Shown: positions 34,940-44,594 of the stretch, piece by piece | Layout of the letters: each line of letters begins with the position of its first letter | How positions within the stretch are numbered: the stretch's first letter is position 1 | Source of the DNA: CAWCPR01 sp963797475 | GTDB lineage: Bacteria; Chloroflexota; Anaerolineae; Anaerolineales; UBA4823 | DNA: 64,000 nucleotides | Direction of reading: 5' to 3' | NCBI GenBank assembly: GCA_963797475.1 | Contig: CAWCPR010000009.1 | Span: 124,001-188,000 of the forward strand | Notes under the pieces: generated by a model | Databases searched by the model: none | Told to the model about the DNA's origin: nothing | The model's input: the letters and a program-made list of their open reading frames with translations, nothing else | Made by a program: the position numbers and the translations under genes

Positions 34940-36850
34940 ATGCACGTGACGTCTTTCACCAAAACCTGGCATGTATCGCCGGGCCGCTTCCTTTTAGCCA
35001 CGGTCTTGATCGCGGTGTTGCTCTTGCCGGGCAAATTTATTTCCCCGGCTGCAGCCCAGGCCGGTTCCGGTTTCTACCACGACCTGCGCGGCAATGACCC
35101 CGCTGCCTGGATCTCCGGCCGGCTGGCCAGCCCCTTGCAGGCCGGCAGCCCGGCCTTCGTCTACCAGACCATCTACAACGGCGCTCAATTCGATTCGGGG
35201 CGCGACGAGGTCGTGGATGGGGCCGGGAACGCCTACATCCTGGCCTACGATTACGACAGCAACAACGACGTGATGGCCGTCAAGCTCTCCCCCAGCGGCG
35301 CGGTGCTCTTCGTCACCTACCTGCGCGGCAGCCAGCTCGACTATGGCACCGGTCTGGCCCTGGACGGGCAGGGTGGGCTGTGGCTGAGCGGCTTTACCGA
35401 TTCCGCCGATTTCCCGGTCGTCAACGCCGCCCAGCCGGTCAAGGATAACAACCGTTCGGCTTTCCTGGCGCGCCTGTCGACCGCCGATGGCTCCGTGCTG
35501 TACAGCAGCTTTTTCGGCGCTAACCGGGCCGACGAATTCCACGACATCGCCATCAACGCGGCTGGCGAGATCTACCTGGCTGGGATGACCAATTCGACCG
35601 ATTTCCCCACTCTCAACCCGCTCCAATCCGGCCTGAACCTGACTAGTTGTTTCTGCGACGACGCCTTCATTCTGCGCCTGTCGGCCGACGCCCGAACGAT
35701 CCTTTACAGCACCTACCTGGGCGGCAGCCTCGATGACCGGGCTGACAGCATCGGCCTGGACGCAGCCGGGGATATTTACGTCGCCGGGATCACTAAGTCG
35801 AACGACTTCCCCACCGCCAACCCGCTCCAGGCCGGCTGGGGCGGCGATTATGACGCCTGGGCGGCCCGCATCTCGGCCGATGGCGCCCACCTGGATTACA
35901 GCACCTACCTGGGCGGCTCGAAAACGGAGTATCTGGGGCGCATCGCCGTGGATCCGGCCGGCTATGTCACCCTGGCGGGCACGACCAACTCAAGCAACTT
36001 TCCCACCACCCCCAGTGCTTATCAGACGACATTTGGCGGTGGCTTGTGCGGCGTGGCAGGTTTCGGACAGCGCAGTTGCTACGATGCCTTTATAACCCGC
36101 ATGGCTCCGGATGGCAGCAGCTTTGTTTACAGCACCTTCCTGGGCACCAACACAGATGACGAAGCCCGCGGTGTAGTGGTCGACAGCGCCGGGAACGCTT
36201 ACGCAGTTGGCTATTCCGCAGCGGGCAATTTCCCACAAAACGGAAACAGCCCTACGCTCGTGATCTTCGTCTCCAGCCTGGACCCCACTGGCAGCCAGCT
36301 GCGCTTAAATGTGACCGAATTTTCCGCCACAGGCAACTCCGGGCACGGGATCGCTCTCGGCCCGGGCGACGACATCTTCTACACCGGCTCCAAGAATGCC
36401 CCGTCTGACCTGTACGCGGCGCGCCTTTCCCAAAACGGCGGTCCGGCGCCCACTGCTACCCCCACTCCGACCAGCGTCCCGCCCACGCCAACCCCCACGC
36501 CGCTGCCCTCCGGCGGCAGCCTGCACGTAGGCGACCTGGATGGCAGCGCAAGCGGCGTCCGCCTTTGGCAAGCCAGCGTCCTGGTCCTGGTTCACGACGC
36601 CGGACATAACCCGGTCGCTAACGTCACAGTCAGTGGGAAATGGAGCGGCGGGTATAAAGGCAACGCTCAGTGCGTAACCGCCAGCAACGGCGCCTGCACG
36701 CTCACCACCGGGAGCATCCGCCGCACTGCAAGCAGCGTCACCTTCAAGGTCAACAATCTGGCTCGCACAGGATACACCTACACCGCCTCCGCCAACCACG
36801 ATCCGGATGGCGACAGCAACGGCACGACGATCACAGTCTCCAGACCGTAA
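34940..36850 (+). CDS. Secreted SBBP-repeat beta-propeller protein
   Basis: Secreted 636-residue protein. Signal peptide FLLATVLIAVLLLPGKFISP ending in AAAQA; then about seven SBBP repeats (for example YSTYLGGSLDDRADSIGLDA followed by GDIYVAGITKSNDFPT) that form a seven-bladed propeller; a Pro/Thr linker (APTATPTPTSVPPTPTPTPL); and a C-terminal Ig-like domain (VLVLVHDAGHNPVANVTVSG to TYTASANHDPDGDSNGTTI). Cys pairs occur in two blades (SCFCDDAF, CGVAGFGQRSCYDAF). The ATG at 34940 follows AGGAGG. Role unknown; probably binds surfaces or ligands outside the cell. Confidence 0.85.
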   Translation: MHVTSFTKTWHVSPGRFLLATVLIAVLLLPGKFISPAAAQAGSGFYHDLRGNDPAAWISGRLASPLQAGSPAFVYQTIYNGAQFDSGRDEVVDGAGNAYILAYDYDSNNDVMAVKLSPSGAVLFVTYLRGSQLDYGTGLALDGQGGLWLSGFTDSADFPVVNAAQPVKDNNRSAFLARLSTADGSVLYSSFFGANRADEFHDIAINAAGEIYLAGMTNSTDFPTLNPLQSGLNLTSCFCDDAFILRLSADARTILYSTYLGGSLDDRADSIGLDAAGDIYVAGITKSNDFPTANPLQAGWGGDYDAWAARISADGAHLDYSTYLGGSKTEYLGRIAVDPAGYVTLAGTTNSSNFPTTPSAYQTTFGGGLCGVAGFGQRSCYDAFITRMAPDGSSFVYSTFLGTNTDDEARGVVVDSAGNAYAVGYSAAGNFPQNGNSPTLVIFVSSLDPTGSQLRLNVTEFSATGNSGHGIALGPGDDIFYTGSKNAPSDLYAARLSQNGGPAPTATPTPTSVPPTPTPTPLPSGGSLHVGDLDGSASGVRLWQASVLVLVHDAGHNPVANVTVSGKWSGGYKGNAQCVTASNGACTLTTGSIRRTASSVTFKVNNLARTGYTYTASANHDPDGDSNGTTITVSRP

Positions 36851-36864
36851 GTTGAGGGTCACCC

Positions 36865-36896
36865 GGTTCCTGCCCGCTCGTGGGCGGGCAGGAACC
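36865..36896. terminator. 13-bp hairpin after the SBBP gene
   Basis: GGTTCCTGCCCGC (36865-36877) pairs perfectly with GCGGGCAGGAACC (36884-36896) over a 6-base loop, 14 bases after the stop codon. No T-run follows. Confidence 0.55.
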
Positions 36897-36966
36897 GCAA
36901 ATCACCCCTCGGGCCCGGCAGCCGCCCGGCCAGTTGTAGAGCACGACCATAATACAGCCAGGGGGA

Positions 36967-37375
36967 TTATCCGGCTGCTTCCAGGGCGTAGTCCATGGCC
37001 TGCTCTAATGTCATTAACTGGCCTTCATCCCAGGCCTTTGCGAAAGTGCGCTCATCACAGCCGGCCTGCGCCCGAGCGAGCCAGCGTTCGTGTTCTTCTT
37101 GATCGATCTGCGGCAGCGGGTATCCCTTCATCTGGCGATACGCATCACATGCGGCGAATAACTTTAGAGCCTGCTCCGCTTTTTGGTCCGCTGCTAACAC
37201 GATGGCCAGCGCTTCCAAAGTCATCCCCATCTCGGTCGACATCCCCCATCTGCGCTGGAGCACCAGCGCGTCTTTTTGATAAGCAATGGCCTGATCATGG
37301 TCGCCTTGAGCGAAAGCCAGTTGTCCAAAAGCATACAGGATATTGGCTAAAGTTACTGAAGCCTGATAATCGATT
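36967..37375 (-). pseudogene. C-terminal TPR remnant of a cyclase/SARP-type regulator
   Basis: The frame reads from about 37375 (DYQASVTLANILYAFGQLAF, AQGDHDQAIAYQKDALVLQ) through LEALAIVLAADQKAEQALKL to LMTLEQAMDYALEAA. This is the TPR end and terminal helix found in the ATPase/TPR regulators, as at 37584-40220, which ends MTLEEVVALVL. There is no start, ATPase or DNA-binding part. A degraded copy lying back-to-back with the intact regulator. Confidence 0.7.
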
Positions 37376-37583
37376 TCCCCTCAGAGTGCTTGTAACTGGG
37401 GGGATTTTTTGCTATATTCAGGGTGGCAGGCAAGCAGGAGAGCAAAATGTCCCCAAAAATAAGTCAGGAAATTTAGGCCAACAATGTCCGTTATGTTAGC
37501 GAGGATTGCAGTAAAATCGATCTAGAAAATTTCAGCTTTAACGCTGGTGAGCTCGAGAAGTTATCAAAAAGCGGGTGGAATTC

Positions 37584-40220
37584 ATGCATAATTCTCTCCC
37601 CACCGGGACCGTGACTTTCCTTTTTACCGATATCGAAGACAGCGCCGGGCTGGCGCAGCAGCACCCGGATGAATTGCCTTCGCTCCTGGCCCGGCATCAC
37701 GCCATTCTGCGCCAATCCATCGAAACCCATCACGGGCATGTCTTTCGAATCGCGGGGGACGCTTTCTGTGCTGCATTTTCCACCGCCGCCGACGCGCTCC
37801 AAGCGGCGCTCAATGCCCAACGCCAACTTCAAAAGGCAGACTGGCATCCGGGATTGCTTAAAGTGCGCATGGGGGTTCACACCGGCCCGGCTCAAACCGA
37901 ACGCATACAGGATGCGACAGACGTTTACAGCGGTTATCTGACGCTGACTCGCGCCCAACGAGTCATGTCCGCCGCCCATGGAGGCCAGGTTTTGATTTCC
38001 AGCGCGACCGCCGAATTGTTGCGTGGAGATCTGCCGGAAAGCGCCGGGCTGCGCGACATGGGCGAGCATCGCTTGAAAGGCCTGCAAGAGCCAGAGCGCC
38101 TTTGGCAGTTAACTGCCCCTGACCTGCTTTCCGAATTCCCTGCCCCCCGGTCGCGTATGGCCATGCCGAATAACCTGCCGGTACAGCTCACCAGTTTTAT
38201 CGGGCGCGCCCGCGAAATGGTACGAACCAAGGAACTGCTGGCGAACGCCCGCCTGCTTACGCTGATAGGCCCCGGCGGCACCGGCAAGACCCGGCTTTCT
38301 CTGCAACTGGCGGCAGAGATCCTCCCGGAGTACACCGATGGCGTTTGGCTGGTAGAGCTGGCTCCGCTGACCGACCCGGCGCTGGTGCTGCAAGCCATCG
38401 CGGCGACATTGTGCTTGCGGGAAATCCCTGGCATATCGCTGAAAAACTCGCTGACCCATTATTTGCGCGCCAAACGCCTGCTGCTCATCCTGGATAACTG
38501 TGAGCACCTGGTCGAGAGCTGCGCGCTGCTGGCCGATCACCTTTTACGCAACTGCACCGAATTAAAGATCCTCGCCAGCAGCCGGGAGCCGTTGGGAATT
38601 GCCGGAGAAACGATCTACCGGGTGCCTCCACTCGCCTTGCCAGACTCAGATGGCTTCGCCTTGGAAATGCTTCTACGTTCCGGAGCCGTGCAGCTCTTCG
38701 TCGAGCGAGCGATCGCAACCAGGCCGAATTTTGGGCTCAACCAACATAACGCGCATGCAGTGGTCCAAATATGCCAGCGGCTGGATGGCATCCCCCTGGC
38801 CCTGGAGCTGGCGGCGGCGCGGGTTGGGATGCTCACCCCCCAGCAAATTGCAGAGCGCCTGGACGACCGGTTCCGTCTGCTGACAGGCGGCAGCCGGACA
38901 GCCGTGCCCCGCCAGCAAACCCTGCGCTCCTTGATCGATTGGAGTTACGACCTGCTCTCCGAGGCGGAGCGCAAGCTGTTCTGCCAGCTTTCGGTGTTCG
39001 TAGGCGGCTGGTCGCTGGAAGCCGCCGAAGCGATTTGCCCCGAACTTGACGTTCTGGCGCTGCTGGCGGAGCTCATCCATAAGTCGCTGGTGGTAACCGA
39101 CGAAAGTGGGGACGAGGCTGCGACGCGCTTCCGGATGCTGGAAACCATCCGCCAGTATGCCCGTGAAAAGTTGGAGGACATTTGGGGAACCGAGGAGATC
39201 TCCGGACGGCACGCAAGGTTTTTCGCCCGGCTTGCCGAAGAAGCGGAACCGCATTTGAACGGAGGCCCAAAAAACATCCTTTGGCTGCAGCGCATGGAAA
39301 GTGAGCACGGAAATTTACGCGCCGCGCTGGATTGGTGCTTATCCAACGGCGATCAACCCCTGGCGGCGCAGTTGGCTGGCTCACTGACATTTTTTTGGGT
39401 CCGGCAAGACCATCACTCTGAAGGCCGCAATTATCTTGAACGGGTGTTGGAGATGAATGACCAGGCCACCGCGCTCGTTAAAGCCAAGCTATTCCTTTCA
39501 GCCGGGGTCCTGGCTTATTTCAGACAGGAATTAGAGGCCAGCTTTGCTGCATATCAAAAAGCAGCCAACCTGTACCGGGGGGAGGACGACCCCGGCAGCT
39601 TGGGCACGACCCTGGTCTTCTATGGGGGCACGCTAGGCATGATTTACCCGTCCCGATATCCTGAGGCAGTCTCGCTGTGTGATGAAGGATTGGGTATCCT
39701 GCGAAAAATCGATGATAAGCCCAGGATCGCTCAGGGGCTCAACTTTATGGGCGAAATGGCTCGAATGCACGGGGATTACGAAAAAGCGGAATCTGTTTAC
39801 GAAGAATGCCTGTTATCGGCCCGGGAGATCGGGGATTTGCGCCGCGAAATGATGATGTTCCAAAATTTGGGGTTTGTCGCCGTGCACAAAGCAGACTACG
39901 AGCGTGCCGAGACGCTGTGCTACCAGGGCATCCAATTGGCTCTGCAGATCAACTCAGCGGTTCAATTTGCGGAAACAAGCATGGTGCTGGCAGGCGTGTA
40001 CGCAGGCCTGCACCATCCTGAGAAAGGCGCACTCCTGATTGGAGCTGCCGAAGCGCTGCTCGAATCGAGTGGGATTGTCTTGCAGCCTGCGGATAAGTTC
40101 GAAATCGATCAGTACAAATCCGATCTTCGAAAGCTTTTGGGCGAGACAGCTTATGAAGAGGCAGCCCTGGAAGGCAGCCAGATGACCCTGGAAGAAGTGG
40201 TAGCCCTGGTTCTGGGGTGA
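37584..40220 (+). CDS. Class III adenylate cyclase domain fused to ATPase and TPR domains
   Basis: Cytoplasmic signalling protein of about 878 residues. An N-terminal class III nucleotidyl-cyclase domain (about 5-165: GTVTFLFTDIEDSAGLAQQH with one metal Asp, FRIAGDAFCAAF with the second, MGVHTGPAQT) is followed by an NB-ARC/STAND ATPase (SFIGRAREMV, Walker A GPGGTGKTRLSLQL, Walker B LLLILDNCEHLVESC), a winged-helix region and C-terminal TPRs (AYQKAANLYRG and repeats). This architecture is widespread in Chloroflexota and Actinobacteria. The ATG at 37584 is preferred over the GTG at 37575. Cyclase activity is likely from the motifs but is unproven. Confidence 0.88.
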   Translation: MHNSLPTGTVTFLFTDIEDSAGLAQQHPDELPSLLARHHAILRQSIETHHGHVFRIAGDAFCAAFSTAADALQAALNAQRQLQKADWHPGLLKVRMGVHTGPAQTERIQDATDVYSGYLTLTRAQRVMSAAHGGQVLISSATAELLRGDLPESAGLRDMGEHRLKGLQEPERLWQLTAPDLLSEFPAPRSRMAMPNNLPVQLTSFIGRAREMVRTKELLANARLLTLIGPGGTGKTRLSLQLAAEILPEYTDGVWLVELAPLTDPALVLQAIAATLCLREIPGISLKNSLTHYLRAKRLLLILDNCEHLVESCALLADHLLRNCTELKILASSREPLGIAGETIYRVPPLALPDSDGFALEMLLRSGAVQLFVERAIATRPNFGLNQHNAHAVVQICQRLDGIPLALELAAARVGMLTPQQIAERLDDRFRLLTGGSRTAVPRQQTLRSLIDWSYDLLSEAERKLFCQLSVFVGGWSLEAAEAICPELDVLALLAELIHKSLVVTDESGDEAATRFRMLETIRQYAREKLEDIWGTEEISGRHARFFARLAEEAEPHLNGGPKNILWLQRMESEHGNLRAALDWCLSNGDQPLAAQLAGSLTFFWVRQDHHSEGRNYLERVLEMNDQATALVKAKLFLSAGVLAYFRQELEASFAAYQKAANLYRGEDDPGSLGTTLVFYGGTLGMIYPSRYPEAVSLCDEGLGILRKIDDKPRIAQGLNFMGEMARMHGDYEKAESVYEECLLSAREIGDLRREMMMFQNLGFVAVHKADYERAETLCYQGIQLALQINSAVQFAETSMVLAGVYAGLHHPEKGALLIGAAEALLESSGIVLQPADKFEIDQYKSDLRKLLGETAYEEAALEGSQMTLEEVVALVLG

Positions 40221-40456
40221 TCCAGTGGACGATCGGAAAATTGCCAATACCGAACACACTGGACCGTGGGCGCGAATCTGTTTTCCGAAAGCGTTAGAGA
40301 GGCGCTTCAGAAGCATGCTATAGGGAATCTCCCACGTACAGAATAGGGAAATTCCTTATAGATCAGGCGATACTTCCGATATACAATAAATTTAACGGGG
40401 GATATGACAATTGACGAGCTTAGAAAGCCAAAAACAATACGGGAGGTAAAAATATA

Positions 40457-40762
40457 ATGGCTTCAAAAAGACAAATTTACGGTGAAATTAACAACAAGAC
40501 CGATATGAAGAAGGTGTTTTCGGCGATCCGTAGCGACATCGATAATGCCAAATCAAGGCCTGCCTTGACAGAGCTATACAAGCGGGCAGGTTACTTGATT
40601 ACACTCACCCACTCCCCAGCCTGGAAAGAGAAGTTCAACAAGGATGCAAGCGCGCTACGAAAGCTGGGCGAGGAGGAATTTCAAAAGACAGCCCGAAAGA
40701 TCAACCGCCGCGCCAGTGAAATTGACACTGAAGCGGATTATGATGAGACCTGGGGAGATTGA
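40457..40762 (+). CDS. Unknown 101-residue protein
   Basis: Basic, helical protein: MASKRQIYGEINNKTDMKKV, later ELYKRAGYLITLTHSPAWKE and EEEFQKTARKINRRASEIDT. No signal peptide, no known motif. AGGAGGTA-like GGGAGGTAAA precedes the ATG. Base composition is AT-richer than the neighbours. It ends 6 bases before the next gene, so the two form a pair, like a toxin-antitoxin or phage-type module, but nothing in the sequence proves that. Confidence 0.55.
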   Translation: MASKRQIYGEINNKTDMKKVFSAIRSDIDNAKSRPALTELYKRAGYLITLTHSPAWKEKFNKDASALRKLGEEEFQKTARKINRRASEIDTEADYDETWGD

Positions 40763-40768
40763 ACCATC

Positions 40769-41206
40769 ATGAGAAATTCTAATAAAAGACCCTATCACGC
40801 CACCGAATCCAAATATAAGGGTGGCGCCAATGAAATGTATGTGACCTACGATCTTGAACAAAAAACCCGTGGAAATAACCGCTCCCTTTATCCCAAAGTC
40901 AAGCGGGTCTACATTGCAGGCGAGGTAAAGGATTGGGAGAAAGGCGTTTTCAAGAGGCGCACAGGTCGAGAGGTTTACGGCATAGCAATCGATTACGAAC
41001 AAAACCGCTCAGGCTACCGCCGGAAGGCATATACGGCCGAACGGGGAGGAACCCCATACAAGGTTGGTCCGGCGACGGTAAAAGAGACCTCCCAGAAATT
41101 CCGCAAGGTTGTAGAAGTCCCAAAAGATGCTCAGAATGTGCGTTTTTTCCAGGATGCGAGCAAATTGCCCGAGAAATATCGCAGTGCTTTACAGGATGTT
41201 CGCTAG
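40769..41206 (+). CDS. Unknown 145-residue basic protein
   Basis: Partner of the gene just upstream (6-base gap). It has a beta-rich first half (ANEMYVTYDLEQKTRGNNRS, VKRVYIAGEVKDWEKGVF) and a conserved-looking C-terminal half (FRKVVEVPKDAQNVRFFQDA). No catalytic motif or family is recognised. High Lys/Arg content suggests nucleic-acid contact, which is only a guess. AT-richer than the flanking genes, consistent with recent acquisition of the pair. Confidence 0.55.
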   Translation: MRNSNKRPYHATESKYKGGANEMYVTYDLEQKTRGNNRSLYPKVKRVYIAGEVKDWEKGVFKRRTGREVYGIAIDYEQNRSGYRRKAYTAERGGTPYKVGPATVKETSQKFRKVVEVPKDAQNVRFFQDASKLPEKYRSALQDVR

Positions 41207-41357
41207 ATATACGTAATTGCGCTCCCGCAGACTCGAGAATCGCGCTCCTTCTATTCTAATGGAAGATTCATCCGGTGGTTTTCTGGGACAAAGCTTGCTT
41301 TCAAAACGTCCCGGCGCCGAGAATACAAGGAGTCTCTGAGTAATTAAATCACCTGTA

Positions 41358-41519
41358 TTGAAGGGGGCCAACGATTGGCTCAACACCCAACTCTCGTCCG
41401 ATTCCGCTTACCTGCTGCCGCTGCGCCTGTTCATAGGCATCGATTGGGTTCGCGCCGGATTGGAGAAATTCATGGACGCAGGTTGGCCGCGAGGAACGAC
41501 CCTCTTGAATCGCGTTCAT
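41358..41519 (+). pseudogene. N-terminal fragment of a DoxX-family membrane protein
   Basis: Begins DWLNTQLSSDSAYLLPLRLF, then IGIDWVRAGLEKFMDAGWPR, the opening of DoxX/thiosulfate-quinone-reductase-like proteins. After about 53 residues it runs into the 3' end of the opposite-strand hydroxylase gene, so the remaining three membrane helices are missing. A truncated remnant; there is no plausible complete start. Confidence 0.6.
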
Positions 41520-43694
41520 TCACTTCAACGCAGCAGCCACCCGGTCGGGAGTGAACGGGATCTGGCGCAGGCGGACCCCCGCTGCATCAAAGATGGCGTT
41601 GGCCACTGCCGCGGCGGTCGTAACCGTCGCTGGCTCTCCCCCTCCAAGCGCCGGTTGGCCGGGACGGTTGATCAGGACGATTTCAATTTCGGGCGCCTCA
41701 GAAAACTTCAGGATTGGATAGGTATCCCAATCTACGCTCTGGATGCGAGCCTCGTCAAACCGCACCTCTTCCTTGAGCGCCCGGCTCAAGGATTGGATGA
41801 CATTGCCTTCGATCTGATTTTTCAAGCCATCGGGGTTGATGATCAGCCCGCAGTCGTGCGCCACGACGATCCGCTTTACCCCTACCACGCCGCTCTCTGC
41901 GTCGACTTTAACGAAGGCAATGCATGCCACGATGGCCTGGTTGTTTTCATACTGTGCGAAGGCCACACCGCGGCCTTCTGCCACTCCCATTTGCCTGGCA
42001 AGCGGCGGGGGGTGTGAATCCCAATTCGCCTTATCGGCTGCCGCCCGTAAGACTTCACGTGAGCGTGGATCCTTAAGATAGCGCATCCTGAATTCCAGAG
42101 AGTCCACCCGCGCGGCTGCCGCTAATTCATCCATGAATGACTCGTTAGCGAATGTGTTCCCCGCGCCGCCCAGGCTGCGAAAGGAAGAGGCGCGCAGGGG
42201 CGAGCGAGCCAACCAATGGATCCCCACCCTGTGGACCGGGAAGGAGTAATTGGTAGGAGCATTGCGTTCTGCGCCGAACGAGAAGCGCGGCGGCAAATCT
42301 CCTTGCCCGTTCAACAGTTGCGCTGTCAACAATTGGCCTGCGAACCGCGGCCGGGCAGCATGGGATGGCGACCAGACCTGGTAATCCCAGGCGACCACAT
42401 TTCCCTGAGCGTCTAATCCGCCGCGCACGTCCATGACCATTGCGGGGGCTTTAGGCTCCCAAACGAATTCATCTTCTCGCGACCATTGAACGCGCACCGG
42501 CCTTCCGACAGCCTGGCTCAAGATAGCCGCATCGGCGGCGACGTCATCCGAACCGTTTTGTCCGTAACTGCCCGCGCCTTCGACATGCACGATGCGCAAT
42601 TTTTCAACAGGCGCACCCAGCAGTTGCGCCAGGGCGTTACGCAAGGGATAAGGTCCCGGCGCATTGGCCCAAATTGTGATCCGGTCGTCTTTTACATCCG
42701 CCACCGCGCAAGAAGGGCCGATGGAAGCATGAGCGTGGTAGGGTTGGTGATAAGTGGCGTGGAGCTGCTGAGTGGCCTGGCTGAGCGCCGTCTCGACATC
42801 CCCCTCTTCGACCAGCAGGACATCCTGTGTGGGCTGGGCCTGCATAAAGGTGTATAGGTCCTGCATGGGCGGGAAAGCCGGCGTCTCTTGCCATTCTACT
42901 TTGAGCTGCTTCGCCGCCAGGGCCGCCTGTTCTTCTCGCTCTGCAACAACTCCAATAAAATTGCCACGTTGGACGAGCTTGATCAGTCCGGGCAGCTCCT
43001 GGATAGAGCGCTCATCCACCGAAAGAAGCTTTGCCCCGGGTCCTGGCGGGCGCACCAGTCGACCATGCAGCATGCCGGGCAGTCGCAAATCCTGGATAAA
43101 ACTGGGCTGTCCGGTGATCTTTGCCTGCAGGTCCACGCGCGGCACCGATTTTCCGACAATTTGATAGGAGCCCACAAGTTTCAACGCGGCCTCGCCGCTG
43201 ACTTCTCGGTCAAACGGCTTAGCTCCCATCAGGTTGGCGTAAGAGATACTCCGCTCCGGGTCATGGATTACGGATATCACCCCATCCTGCACAGCCAATT
43301 CGTCAAAATTGGCGTCCAACTGCTCGGACGCCATCTCCAGGAGGATGCGCCGCGCCTGCGCGGCTGCATTCCGTAACGCAGCGCCGCTGGTAATAATCGT
43401 CATACTGCCAGCGGTATAGCCTTCGTCCGGGGTGCGAGCGGTATCGCCCATGACCATGCGCACACGCTCGAATGGCACATCCAGCTCTTCGGCCACGATC
43501 TGCGCCAGGGCTGTACGGACACCGGTGCCCAGCTCGACTTTGCCGCTATAAGCCAGGACCGTTCCATCCGGCTCGATCGCCAGCCAATCATCGAGACGGT
43601 TGGTCAGTTGGCCAAAAAATGCTTCTGTCCTGCCCGACGGCGCAGGTTTTTGCTGTCCTTTTCCTTCTTGGGAAGGCCAACTGCGTTCGCCCAT
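41520..43694 (-). CDS. Xanthine-dehydrogenase-family molybdopterin-binding subunit (IorB/CoxL-like)
   Basis: Large molybdenum subunit of a hydroxylase, 724 residues, similar in size to isoquinoline 1-oxidoreductase beta. ATG at 43694 overlaps the stop of the small subunit as TGATG, so the two are translated together. Landmarks are GKVELGTGVRTALAQIVAEE, DTARTPDEGYTAGSMTI (molybdopterin dinucleotide contact), GGAGNTFANESFMDEL and ALGGGEPATVTTAAAVANAI, with the Glu of GGGEP as candidate active-site base. It oxidises an aromatic, aldehyde or N-heterocycle; the substrate is unknown. No maturation protein or FAD subunit is adjacent, as expected for the two-subunit type. Confidence 0.87.
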   Translation of the reverse strand: MGERSWPSQEGKGQQKPAPSGRTEAFFGQLTNRLDDWLAIEPDGTVLAYSGKVELGTGVRTALAQIVAEELDVPFERVRMVMGDTARTPDEGYTAGSMTIITSGAALRNAAAQARRILLEMASEQLDANFDELAVQDGVISVIHDPERSISYANLMGAKPFDREVSGEAALKLVGSYQIVGKSVPRVDLQAKITGQPSFIQDLRLPGMLHGRLVRPPGPGAKLLSVDERSIQELPGLIKLVQRGNFIGVVAEREEQAALAAKQLKVEWQETPAFPPMQDLYTFMQAQPTQDVLLVEEGDVETALSQATQQLHATYHQPYHAHASIGPSCAVADVKDDRITIWANAPGPYPLRNALAQLLGAPVEKLRIVHVEGAGSYGQNGSDDVAADAAILSQAVGRPVRVQWSREDEFVWEPKAPAMVMDVRGGLDAQGNVVAWDYQVWSPSHAARPRFAGQLLTAQLLNGQGDLPPRFSFGAERNAPTNYSFPVHRVGIHWLARSPLRASSFRSLGGAGNTFANESFMDELAAAARVDSLEFRMRYLKDPRSREVLRAAADKANWDSHPPPLARQMGVAEGRGVAFAQYENNQAIVACIAFVKVDAESGVVGVKRIVVAHDCGLIINPDGLKNQIEGNVIQSLSRALKEEVRFDEARIQSVDWDTYPILKFSEAPEIEIVLINRPGQPALGGGEPATVTTAAAVANAIFDAAGVRLRQIPFTPDRVAAALK

Positions 43695-44173
43695 CACTTC
43701 ACCTCCCCCCACATCAATTCTGCTGCGCGTTTGACGGCGTGCAGAATGCGCTGGTGAGAACCACAGCGGCACAGGTTGCCGTCCAAAGCGGAGCGGATCT
43801 GTTCGTCGGACGGCTGGTGATTTTTCCACAATAACGCAGCCGTGCTGATGATCATACCGTTCATACAGTACCCGCATTGCGCCGCCTGCTGCTCGAGAAA
43901 TGCGATCTGCACGGGATGCAGCTCGCCATCCACGCTCAACCCTTCCAGGGTCGTGATCGGTTTATGCTCGACCTCCGAGACCGGCAGCTTGCAGGACTGC
44001 TTCGCTTCTGAGCCGATGAGCACCATGCAAGCCCCGCACTGTTCCAGGCCGCAGCCGAATTGAGGCCCATTCAGCTCAAGCTCGTTCCGCAGTACATACA
44101 GCAGCGGTATATCCGCCGCTGCCTGGACTTGATGCGGTTTTCCATTCACTTTGATAACCAGATTACCCGGCAT
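43694..44173 (-). CDS. (2Fe-2S)-binding small subunit of the same hydroxylase (IorA-like)
   Basis: 159 residues with the two-cluster pattern of the family: plant-ferredoxin type CGLEQCGACMV with the fourth Cys in QSCKLPV, and the all-helical second cluster CGYCMNGMII with CRCGSHQRI. It carries electrons from the molybdenum site to an acceptor, in two-subunit hydroxylases usually a cytochrome or quinone. First gene of the operon; ATG at 44173. Complete and of normal length. Confidence 0.92.
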   Translation of the reverse strand: MPGNLVIKVNGKPHQVQAAADIPLLYVLRNELELNGPQFGCGLEQCGACMVLIGSEAKQSCKLPVSEVEHKPITTLEGLSVDGELHPVQIAFLEQQAAQCGYCMNGMIISTAALLWKNHQPSDEQIRSALDGNLCRCGSHQRILHAVKRAAELMWGEVK

Positions 44174-44594
44174 TCGTTTCTCCCTATCCGAATTTCTCTC
44201 TGCCAGTTTCCGGGAATTCTAAGCCGCTATCGTATCGTTGTCAATTCGTAACTCCTTCAACGTCCGGGCAGGTTTTGTGTCCAGCGACCCAACCGGTGAT
44301 ACTCGAATAGCACTATTCATTTTCCTCGTTATATAGTATATTCTGCAAAATATTATGAATGTTCTGACATTTTACAGCCCAATACCTGAAATACTTTTGG
44401 GGATTTAACCACAGCGGGTTATTGGCTATCTTTTACCTGTTTCTTCACAAGCCGACGCGTCTGTGGGCTTGAATGCTGCTTCACACCGGGATGTCTCTGG
44501 TCGTCCAGCCAGGCCTCTATACTCTCAAAATTCAGCCGGCACTCATAGAATTCCTGGCGGATGAGGCAGATTCTAATGTTAAGGGGAATTAAAA
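44174..44594. other. Intergenic region with an open reading remnant
   Basis: On the minus strand 44590-44419 stays open and reads CLIRQEFYECRLNFESIEAW, then LDDQRHPGVKQHSSPQTRRL and a stop. There is no start codon and no recognised family, so I treat it as a possible gene remnant. The AT-rich part near 44320-44360 may hold promoters for the flanking genes; none is convincing. Confidence 0.35.
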
